A stretch of 49,430 bases of DNA from Bacteroidota bacterium (lineage in GTDB: Bacteria; Bacteroidota; Bacteroidia; 2-12-FULL-35-15). Location of the stretch: contig CANIFU010000016.1 in assembly GCA_947466965.1 (NCBI GenBank), forward strand, positions 1-49,430, read 5' to 3'. The notes under the pieces are model-generated. The model did no database searches, had not been told where the DNA came from, and was given only the letters and a program-made list of their open reading frames with translations. Made by a program: the position numbers and the translations under genes. Shown here in pieces: positions 42,636 to 49,430 of the stretch (position 1 is the first letter of the stretch; every line of letters begins with the position of its first letter).

Positions 42636-45539
42636 TTATTTGATTGTAATTTCATCCACAAAGATAAAAGCATCGCCACCAGCACCCATATGCCATTCGG
42701 GAAGTTTCCCAAAATTATAGGCTTTCACTTTAATAAATCGAGCTTTAACTTGTTGATTGGACAGAACAAACTGTTTGATCTGAGTCAAATCCTCTTTCGG
42801 ACTGATTGTATGAGTTTCTGAGCCGATGAGTACAAACGTTTTATTGTCAGAAGAAGCATAAAATTCGACTTTTACAGGCATTAAAATCCAAGAACGGGAG
42901 TCTTGCAAAAAACCAACTTCGAAGGTGCTCAATTTTTTATTTTGTCCTAAATCGATCACAGCTTCAAAGTCCTGTGATTGGTATCCTTGCCACTCGCCTT
43001 TTCTCCAATTCAGATCTCCATGTAAACCATCAATGAGTCCTTCATCACCACCGGCAGTATATTGGGAATTGTATTTCGAATGAATATCAATTTTCCAATG
43101 ATTCGGGCGTTTAAAAAAACTACCGGAAATGGTATCACTCTTTTTAGATCCATTATCGGAATATGCATAAATCGTTCTTGAATCATTTATTACAAAAGGT
43201 TTTTCATATAATTGATAGCTCATTGGAGCATTTTCCATCGGTGATAAAGCATAATATGTATTTGCAGAAGAATTTATTTCAACCAAGGTATTGTCATCAA
43301 AAACTCTTGATTTTACTGCAATAGAAGGAACAGGCAATATTCGTTCTGCGGTCGACTTTTGAGGTGGTAAAGAATACTTAAAATCATCTTTGGCAGTGCT
43401 GCTCATCTCAAAAAACAAGTTACTACCCTCCATTATATCTGTGTATGCAATAAAATCTTCGGGATATTCATGATCATTTAAGGTCGTTGATTTGACATAG
43501 TAATTATCAATCGAATTGTTTTTTGAACTTATAGTAAAAATCTTACCATTCTCTAAATGAACTTTTGCAGAAGAAAATCCGGGAGTACCAATCATAAAAC
43601 TTCCAGCACCTGGAGTAACCTGATAAATTCCTAAAGCACTCAATACATACCATGCGCTCATCTGTCCGCAATCTTCATTACCAATCAATCCATCCGGCAA
43701 AGGTTTATAAAACTCCGTTAGGATTTGATGAATTCGGCTTTGTGTTTTAGAAGGCCGGCTTACAAAATTATATAAATAGGCCATGTGATGGCTGGGTTCG
43801 TTACCATGCGCATATTGCCCAATTAATCCTGTTATATCGACTTGTTCTCTTCCTGTAGTTTGGTTGGATGTAGTGAATAATTCATCTAATTTATTTTCAA
43901 ATTTTTGCTCTCCTCCCATTGCATTTATCAAACCGTAAATATCTTGAGGAACAAAAAAAGTATATTGCCAGGAGTTTCCTTCAGTAAAATTATTATTCAC
44001 CTCGCGGGGTTCAAATGGCGTTAACCAGCCTCCATTTTTCTTTGGTCGCATAAAACCTTTCTCCTTATCAAAAACATTTTTCCACGATTGTGAGCGTTTC
44101 ATAAAATAGGTGTAATCTGTTGGTCTATTTAAAATAGAAGCCATTTGTGCAATGCACCAATCATCATAAGCATATTCCAATGTTTTCGAAACACTTTCAT
44201 GTTCATCGTCCATTGCAATAAATCCATTTTGTTTATATGCTTTTAAACCCAAATGATCCAACATGGCACTGTGTTTACTTGCTTCAAAGGCTTGTTCATA
44301 ATCAAATCCTTTTATTCCTTTCAGCATTGCATCTGCTATTACACTCACAGCGTGATAACCAATCATACAATCGGTTTCATTACTTGCGAGCTCCCAAACA
44401 GGCAATCGCCCACCTTGATCATACTGAGCCAAAAACGTATTGATAAAATCAGCTGTTCGTTTCTGATCAATGATTGTATACAATGGATGCGCGGCACGAA
44501 AGGTATCCCATAAAGAGAAAACAGAATAATAGGTAAATCCATTCGCTTTATGAGTTTCCCCATCTCTACCTCTATACATCCCATCTACATCCATCGCCAC
44601 ATTCGGTTGTATCATGGTGTGATAGAGGGATGTATAAAATATTTTCAACTTTTCAGAATCATTGGATTGAACTTCTATTTTACTTAACGCTATATCCCAT
44701 GCAGCAGCTGCTGCTTTTTTTATTTTCTCGAAATCCCAATCCGGTAATTCTGCTTTCATATTTTTTTCAGCACCTTCATAACTAACAGGTGAAAGCGATA
44801 CCTTTACCATGATTACTTCGTCTTTTTTTATCTTGAAACCGAAGGACTGACAAGAACTATAATAAGTTCCGGCTGAACCTTTCATTTCTTTCCTTAGCGG
44901 GGTATTCTCTATAAAATCTTTTGAAAATTCTATTCTTGCAAAAAGTATTTGCTCTTTTGCCCACGCTTCGCTCTTCCTATAGACATTTAATGTTCTTGAG
45001 TTTGAAACAACAATCTGTCCGTCTAATAATTTATCACGGTGTTCCAAATCAAGAATGATGTTGACTTCTCCGTCTTTATTAAATGTATATTTATGAATAC
45101 CTACACGAGTGTTTGCCGTCAATTCCACATCAATGCTATCATCCTCTAATTTAACAGCATAAAATCCTGCACTTGACTTTTCATTTTTATGAGAAAATTT
45201 GGAGGCGTATTTCGTTCTATCATAGCTAGATGGACCCATCATTGGCATAAGCATAATATCGCCGAAATCACTGCATCCTGTGCCACTTAAATGTGTATGT
45301 GAAAAGCCATAGATAACCGAATCGCTGTAATGGTAACCACTACAACCATCCCAACTCCCATCAATACGTGTATCCGGAGAAAGCTGCACCATTCCAAAAG
45401 GAACAGTTGCTCCCGGAAAGGTATGACCATGACCTCCTGTTCCAATCATTGGATCGACATGCTTAGAATAGTTTTGTTGTGCTGAAAGCGAGCCTACAAA
45501 AAACAAAAAATGGATTGCTAAAAAAATATAATATTTCAT
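42636..45539 (-). CDS. GH92 alpha-mannosidase-like glycoside hydrolase with C-terminal F5/8 (discoidin) domain
   Basis: A 967-residue secreted protein: signal peptide (MKYYIFLAIHFLFFVGSLSA) and the GH92 start YSKHVDPMIGTGGHGHTFPGA-type region. Characteristic motifs are GYSHTHLSGTG-like GFSHTHLSGTG, NETDCMIGYHA, GNEPSHHMAYLYN and NEDCGQMSAWYVLSALG, which carry the calcium and acid/base residues. GH92 enzymes are calcium-dependent exo-alpha-mannosidases. The last ~130 residues (LDQSQDFEAVIDLGQNKKL-like, FYASSDNKTFVLIG) form a galactose-binding-like F5/8 type C domain. The ATG at 45539 is chosen because it begins the signal peptide, one base after the GH2 stop. The gene belongs to the cutC-GH2-GH92 operon. 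Confidence 0.92.
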   Translation of the reverse strand: MKYYIFLAIHFLFFVGSLSAQQNYSKHVDPMIGTGGHGHTFPGATVPFGMVQLSPDTRIDGSWDGCSGYHYSDSVIYGFSHTHLSGTGCSDFGDIMLMPMMGPSSYDRTKYASKFSHKNEKSSAGFYAVKLEDDSIDVELTANTRVGIHKYTFNKDGEVNIILDLEHRDKLLDGQIVVSNSRTLNVYRKSEAWAKEQILFARIEFSKDFIENTPLRKEMKGSAGTYYSSCQSFGFKIKKDEVIMVKVSLSPVSYEGAEKNMKAELPDWDFEKIKKAAAAAWDIALSKIEVQSNDSEKLKIFYTSLYHTMIQPNVAMDVDGMYRGRDGETHKANGFTYYSVFSLWDTFRAAHPLYTIIDQKRTADFINTFLAQYDQGGRLPVWELASNETDCMIGYHAVSVIADAMLKGIKGFDYEQAFEASKHSAMLDHLGLKAYKQNGFIAMDDEHESVSKTLEYAYDDWCIAQMASILNRPTDYTYFMKRSQSWKNVFDKEKGFMRPKKNGGWLTPFEPREVNNNFTEGNSWQYTFFVPQDIYGLINAMGGEQKFENKLDELFTTSNQTTGREQVDITGLIGQYAHGNEPSHHMAYLYNFVSRPSKTQSRIHQILTEFYKPLPDGLIGNEDCGQMSAWYVLSALGIYQVTPGAGSFMIGTPGFSSAKVHLENGKIFTISSKNNSIDNYYVKSTTLNDHEYPEDFIAYTDIMEGSNLFFEMSSTAKDDFKYSLPPQKSTAERILPVPSIAVKSRVFDDNTLVEINSSANTYYALSPMENAPMSYQLYEKPFVINDSRTIYAYSDNGSKKSDTISGSFFKRPNHWKIDIHSKYNSQYTAGGDEGLIDGLHGDLNWRKGEWQGYQSQDFEAVIDLGQNKKLSTFEVGFLQDSRSWILMPVKVEFYASSDNKTFVLIGSETHTISPKEDLTQIKQFVLSNQQVKARFIKVKAYNFGKLPEWHMGAGGDAFIFVDEITIK

Positions 45540-45540
45540 A

Positions 45541-48099
45541 TTAATACGTATCAACAAGTGATTTAACTATAACTTTATTTTCAAGATGATTTAATTTCAT
45601 CTGTTCAGGTATATAGATTATTTTTTTTTCTCCAGGTAAAAGATCAAAATAATTATCATTCAAGTTTACATCTTGTCCATTAAAAGTAATAAAAACATCT
45701 TTCATCAGCACGTCTGATGTGATACTAAAACATTGACCTTTACCACAAACATCTTCCCGAACAGTGAAATTAGGCTTATAAAGAACAAGCTCCTTTGGCT
45801 TAACAAAATAATGAACCGCAGTTACTTCTAAAATCGGATTATTGGATTGAATGATGGAGGATTTTAAAAATACTTTTTTAAAATCAATTCCAACAAAATT
45901 ATTTTTATTAAATCGGTACACTTTTTTTGACGTATTGGCATCTATTACAATTGGTAATTTCTCTGACCACAATACCTTACCGGTAAAGTCATACAATCCA
46001 ATTGATAAATCAGCCTTTAGCCCTTGCAGCAAATCAGAAACCACATACACAAAGCAGGAATCCTCCTGTTGATCGATTGTAATTATTACCTCTTTATATG
46101 AACGCTTGGCTTGATAGTGCGAAGCTTTCCAATGATTAAAATAATCCACAGAGCTCCATGAAGTAACTGGCCAACAATCATTCATCTGCCAATATAAGGT
46201 TCCCATACAATAGGGTCTAGCTCTTCGGTGCGCTTCAATGGCCATTTTCATTCCTTTTGATTGAAGGAGTTGTGAGACATAAATATAGTCTTCTATTTTT
46301 TTAGGAACACTATAATCTCGTTCCATATATGTATTAATCGTCTTATATCCTGTTGGATGTTTTTGATGCGCATTTATAATATCAGAGTCAATTGTATCAG
46401 TTGAATTGTGTTTGACAATTTTAGAATCAAAAGCACCAAATCTATAGAATGTATTCAAACTTGGCATTCCTTGAAATCCGTATTCGCTGACAAACCTGCC
46501 AATTTTTTTTTCGTAATTTTCAAAAGGTTCCATTCCCCACCATACTCCCCAATAATGTGAATCTCCTTGTTGCAAACTTTCTTTATGCCCCCAACCGATA
46601 CTCGGAGAAGAAGGCCAATAGGCTCTACTACCATCATGCATCGTCACTAAATCATTCATAAGATTATCAAATAAGGCGAAATTATTTTGTGCAATTTCAG
46701 TTGAATCTGTTGCTGAATAGTTAAATTGTTTTTGCCAGCCCCAATTTTTCCATCCTTCTTCCACTTCATTGTTTCCACACCACAAAGCAACACATGGATG
46801 ATTTCGCAAACGCTCGATTTGATAGATCACTTCTTGAGCAACATTGTTTACAAAATGATCGTCGCCAGGATACATGGCACATGCAAACATAAAATCCTGC
46901 CAAACCAATATTCCGTTTTTATCACAGGCATTGTAAAAGGCATCATCGGCGTATACGCCACCGCCCCAAACGCGTAACATGTTCATATTGGCATCTACAG
47001 CATTTTCAATAATTGTTTCGTACTTCTCTTTTTTTACACGAGGAAGGAAATTATCTTGTGGAATATAATTGGCGCCCTTCATAAAAACAGGAACACCATT
47101 TAATTTAAAATAAAAACTTTTTCCAATACTATCCTTATCTTGAATCAATTCGATGGTACGCAAGCCAATATCAATTAGTTTCCTATCAAGAAAACGAGAG
47201 TCATAAGAAAGACTTATTTCAAAATTGTATAATGTGGGAAAACCCAAACCATTGCTCCACCATCTCTGAGGATTTTTCACATTATAAAAAACAGAGTATC
47301 TATGAATTCCTTTTTTAAGCTTTAGTTTAGAAATGATCTGACCACTATAATCGATTTTATTTTCCTTCATTATTTCGAGGTAGGCATTTGCATCTAGATC
47401 ACTTTGTATCTCACAAACAAACTCCAATTCGGCAAGAGTATCTGATAAGGACTGTTGGATATACTTTATATTTAGAATCCGTGCGTCGCTCCAACTGAGC
47501 ATTGTCACATTTTTCCATATTCCACAGGTCACAAAACGAGGCCCCCAATCCCAACCATATTGATACTGCGCTTTTCTCGTAAATACTTTTTCATCGCCAG
47601 GTAAAGTGTAAGCAAGTTTTTTTGCTTCTGCTTTCCCTCTATTTACAGCAGATTCAAACACAACATGTAATTTATTTTTCCCTTTGTGCACATATTTTTT
47701 AATATCGGACTTCCAGCTCCGAAACATGTTATCAGCAATAAGAATAAGTGAATCGTTTACATAGACCTTAGCATAGGTGTCCAAGCCATCAAATTTCAAT
47801 TCAAGATGAGATTGCAACAATTCTGATTTCGAAACTATAAACGTAGTTTGATATTCCCAATCTTCATTTTCGATCCACTGCAACTCTTTTTCATTATCAG
47901 CATAAAATGGATCAGGTATAAGTTTATTATAAAACAGGTCGGTGTGAACTGTTCCGGGAACAACGGCTTTCAACCATTTTTTATCACTCGCCTTTTTGAA
48001 TTCCCATTTATTTTTTATGAATTTTTTTTCAAGCATCTGCGCAGGAAGCACAAAAGGGAAAATGATTACAAATAAATATTTTAACAAACGACACTTCAT
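45541..48099 (-). CDS. GH2 beta-mannosidase
   Basis: An 852-residue protein with a signal peptide (MKCRLLKYLFVIIFPFVLPA). The N-terminal sugar-binding domain has WLKAVVPGTVHTDLFYNKLIPDPFY, typical of beta-mannosidases, and the TIM barrel follows (MLRVWGGGVYADDAFYNACDKNGILVWQDFMFACAMYP region). The acid/base Glu is in WCGNNEVEEGW and the nucleophile Glu in RFVSEYGFQGMP. It removes terminal beta-mannose, as at the core of N-glycans or in manno-oligosaccharides. It overlaps cutC by four bases (ATGA) and is one base from the GH92 gene, which would remove alpha-mannose from the same glycans. Confidence 0.94.
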   Translation of the reverse strand: MKCRLLKYLFVIIFPFVLPAQMLEKKFIKNKWEFKKASDKKWLKAVVPGTVHTDLFYNKLIPDPFYADNEKELQWIENEDWEYQTTFIVSKSELLQSHLELKFDGLDTYAKVYVNDSLILIADNMFRSWKSDIKKYVHKGKNKLHVVFESAVNRGKAEAKKLAYTLPGDEKVFTRKAQYQYGWDWGPRFVTCGIWKNVTMLSWSDARILNIKYIQQSLSDTLAELEFVCEIQSDLDANAYLEIMKENKIDYSGQIISKLKLKKGIHRYSVFYNVKNPQRWWSNGLGFPTLYNFEISLSYDSRFLDRKLIDIGLRTIELIQDKDSIGKSFYFKLNGVPVFMKGANYIPQDNFLPRVKKEKYETIIENAVDANMNMLRVWGGGVYADDAFYNACDKNGILVWQDFMFACAMYPGDDHFVNNVAQEVIYQIERLRNHPCVALWCGNNEVEEGWKNWGWQKQFNYSATDSTEIAQNNFALFDNLMNDLVTMHDGSRAYWPSSPSIGWGHKESLQQGDSHYWGVWWGMEPFENYEKKIGRFVSEYGFQGMPSLNTFYRFGAFDSKIVKHNSTDTIDSDIINAHQKHPTGYKTINTYMERDYSVPKKIEDYIYVSQLLQSKGMKMAIEAHRRARPYCMGTLYWQMNDCWPVTSWSSVDYFNHWKASHYQAKRSYKEVIITIDQQEDSCFVYVVSDLLQGLKADLSIGLYDFTGKVLWSEKLPIVIDANTSKKVYRFNKNNFVGIDFKKVFLKSSIIQSNNPILEVTAVHYFVKPKELVLYKPNFTVREDVCGKGQCFSITSDVLMKDVFITFNGQDVNLNDNYFDLLPGEKKIIYIPEQMKLNHLENKVIVKSLVDTY

Positions 48100-48764
48100 G
48101 ATAATTTCACTTTAAGCAATTTCACTTCTTCCAAATCAGCTCTATCATTTTTTACAATTGCAGATGAATGATAATAAGGGGTTTCAACTTTCGACTTGAG
48201 CAATTCAAGATTTGATGAACGAACTCCACCTCCAGGCATTATTGTAATTCTATTATTCGACTGCTTTAGTAATTCTATTAAATTTTCAATTCCATCCATG
48301 GCAGCTTTTGTCAATCCGGATGTGAGTATTGTTTTAAAACCACACGCAATCACATCTTCTAAGTTCTGCTGTAAATTTTTAGAAACATCGAATGCTCTAT
48401 GAAAGCTACAAGGTAAAGGCTTTGCTAATTCAACTAATGCTTTGTTTTTATCAACAGCTACGCTTCCATCTTCATTTAAAATTCCAAACACAAATCCATC
48501 CGCCTTCATTTTTTTAAAATACAAGATATCCTTTTTCATTTGTTCAAACTCATTATCTGTATAAATAAAATTAATAGCACGTGGACGAATCATCACAAAA
48601 AGTGGAATGTGAATTAGTTTTCTGGCTGCTAAAAACGTTCCATAATTCGGAGTAATTCCTCCTGAAGAGAAGTCGTCACATAACTCTATTCTGTCGGCAC
48701 CACCTTGCTGGGCAATGAGTGCTGATTCTAAATTAAAACATGCTATTTCGAGTTTTGCGTTCAT
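48096..48764 (-). CDS. cutC: CutC-family protein
   Basis: A 222-residue TIM-barrel protein of the CutC family: LEIACFNLESALIAQQGGADRIELCDDFSSGGITPNYG at the N-terminus, then MIRPR, CSFHRAFD, TSGLTKAA and IMPGGGVR. The family was named for copper homeostasis, but in Bacteroidota it is often encoded among glycoside hydrolases, as here, so a sugar-related role is possible. It overlaps the beta-mannosidase gene by four bases and starts three bases after the DUF559 stop. Confidence 0.92.
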   Translation of the reverse strand: MNAKLEIACFNLESALIAQQGGADRIELCDDFSSGGITPNYGTFLAARKLIHIPLFVMIRPRAINFIYTDNEFEQMKKDILYFKKMKADGFVFGILNEDGSVAVDKNKALVELAKPLPCSFHRAFDVSKNLQQNLEDVIACGFKTILTSGLTKAAMDGIENLIELLKQSNNRITIMPGGGVRSSNLELLKSKVETPYYHSSAIVKNDRADLEEVKLLKVKLS

Positions 48765-48767
48765 TTT

Positions 48768-49241
48768 TTATTCCCCCTTGGAGAAGGGGGCTAGGGGGAT
48801 TGAGTTCGTTTCTTCTTTTGAGGCTATTATTGGTAATGTCACTTCTTGCTCTTCCCCCTTGGAGAAGGGGGCTAGGGGGATTGATTCATTTTCAATGAAT
48901 TCCTCAATATAAATATTCAATGCTCTTCTAACGTTTTCAAAATCGTGTTTTACATCATGCTCGGTAAACCTAATTACTTTATATCCTAGTTCATTTAATC
49001 TTTTATCTCTCTTAATATCGGTATCATATTTAAACTGATGAGAATATCCATCTACTTCTATAACAAGTTTTAAACTTCGTGAAATAAAATCTACAATAAA
49101 GTTTTCAATTGGATATTGACGATTGAATTGATAACCTGTCTGTTTCCTGCTTAACACATTTTTCCATAATAATATCTCACCGAAAGTAGAATTGTTTCTA
49201 TTTTCTCGAGCGAATGGTTTTAGTTCCTTATTATAAGTCAT
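48768..49241 (-). CDS. DUF559 (Vsr-like PD-(D/E)XK) nuclease with repeat-derived C-terminal tail
   Basis: A 157-residue protein. Residues 1-115 are a DUF559 domain related to Vsr and restriction-type nucleases: LWKNVLSRKQTGYQFNRQ, the catalytic Asp51 in FIVDF, Glu62-x-Asp64 in IEVDGYSH, and DKRLNELGYKVIRFTE. Residues 120-130 and 147-157 are two identical copies of SIPLAPFSKGE, encoded by two 33-bp hairpin repeats (48852-48884 and 48771-48803) read in frame; the second ends at the stop codon. The core is of normal family length, so the tail looks like an addition. It may be cotranscribed with cutC, but its flanking inverted repeats suggest a separately acquired unit. Confidence 0.85.
   Translation of the reverse strand: MTYNKELKPFARENRNNSTFGEILLWKNVLSRKQTGYQFNRQYPIENFIVDFISRSLKLVIEVDGYSHQFKYDTDIKRDKRLNELGYKVIRFTEHDVKHDFENVRRALNIYIEEFIENESIPLAPFSKGEEQEVTLPIIASKEETNSIPLAPFSKGE
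48771..48803 (+). repeat. 33-bp hairpin repeat, copy R1
   Basis: Begins TTCCCCCTTGGAGAAGGGGG and continues with CTAGGGGGATTGA. CCCCCTT and AAGGGGG form a perfect 7-bp stem with a GGAG loop. Identical to R2 (48852-48884) and inverted relative to R3 (49269-49300). It encodes the last 11 residues of the DUF559 protein on the minus strand. Confidence 0.92.
48852..48884 (+). repeat. 33-bp hairpin repeat, copy R2
   Basis: Identical over 33 bp to R1, 81 bp to its left, and in the same orientation. It encodes residues 120-130 of the DUF559 protein in the same frame as R1. Confidence 0.92.
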
Positions 49242-49264
49242 ATTTCTTTACAATTGTGATACCC

Positions 49265-49430
49265 AACATCAATCCCCCTGCCCCCTTCTCCAAGGGGGAA
49301 TTGTCCTTATTGAAATTTTACTTTACTAATAAAATTAAAAGCGCCAACATCAATCCCACTAACATCTTCTCCAAGGGGAAATTGTCCTTATTAAAATTTT
49401 ACTTTACTAATAAAATTAAAAGCGTCAACA
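49265..49430. repeat. 81-bp tandem repeat reaching the window edge
   Basis: Unit 1 (49265-49345) and unit 2 (49346-49426) are near-identical, and a third copy starts with AACA at 49427. Each unit is a hairpin-repeat copy (degenerate in unit 2) plus ~49 bp of AT-rich sequence ending AAAATTAAAAGCG. No gene is visible here. Confidence 0.85.
49269..49300 (-). repeat. Inverted copy of the hairpin repeat, R3
   Basis: On the minus strand this reads as R1 with TA deleted and one base inserted or shifted in the GGGGGCAGGGGG part. It lies 28 bp upstream of the DUF559 start, so the gene is flanked by inverted copies R1 and R3, a 530-bp unit (48771-49300). Confidence 0.88.

Noticed and set aside
48771-49430. 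CRISPR array
   Set aside because: Repeats are inverted relative to each other or directly tandem with identical spacers, partly lie in a coding region, and no cas gene is nearby.

Overview
The window is chromosomal DNA from an AT-rich member of the Bacteroidota. The evidence is four secreted proteins with type IX secretion (T9SS) C-terminal sorting domains (three type A, one gliding-associated type B), the gliding genes gldF and gldG next to dnaN, Bacteroidota-style promoters (TTG-N18 to 21-TAnnTTTG) in place of sigma70 boxes, and almost no Shine-Dalgarno sites. No rRNA, CRISPR array, integrase or conventional transposase gene was seen. A species cannot be named from the sequence.

Layout. 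3-3065 (+) is the end of an operon: an NRPS-like adenylating enzyme cut by the window edge, an acyl-CoA-dehydrogenase-family flavoprotein and a flavin-dependent halogenase-like enzyme. Together they resemble the prolyl/pyrrolyl carrier-protein pathway that makes halogenated pyrroles. 3158-10682 holds a small secreted protein, a large Ig/PKD-repeat adhesin-like T9SS protein, the helicase gene pcrA, a glutathione peroxidase and a secreted esterase. 10882-15758 (-) is gldF-gldG-DUF4340-dnaN. 16040-21100 (-) has a deoxynucleoside kinase, a secreted propeller-like protein, a GH3-family acyl-acid-amide synthetase, an unannotated 41-codon ORF and a PolX-like protein whose polymerase centre is degenerate while its PHP phosphoesterase centre is intact. 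21239-24497 carries two convergent T9SS cargo genes (kelch-like, and sorbosone/glucose dehydrogenase-like). 24659-28538 (+) has folK, a second deoxynucleoside kinase, an OmpA/TPR lipoprotein and a secreted protein. 28541-33738 has a TrmH-family methyltransferase, a GT39-like membrane glycosyltransferase, mutS and a TerB-like protein.

33926-36458 is the clearest accessory region. An intact tRNA-Gly is followed by a 35-bp fragment identical to the 5' half of tRNA-Leu, then a hipBA toxin-antitoxin pair, then an intact tRNA-Leu(UAA). This is the layout left by insertion at a tRNA anticodon loop, but with no integrase. 36618-42544 (-) is a self-contained efflux operon marR-mfp-rnd-tolC, with a strong palindrome lying over its promoter. 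42636-48764 (-) is a tightly coupled cutC - GH2 beta-mannosidase - GH92 alpha-mannosidase operon for mannose-rich glycans.

The right end (48771-49430) is repeat-rich. A DUF559 nuclease gene lies between inverted copies of a 33-bp GC-rich hairpin repeat. Two copies are translated in frame as the nuclease's C-terminal tail, and an 81-bp tandem repeat built on the same element runs off the window edge. The strongest leads are this nuclease/repeat unit, the tRNA-Leu/hipBA island, the putative halogenated-pyrrole operon and the polymerase-dead PolX.
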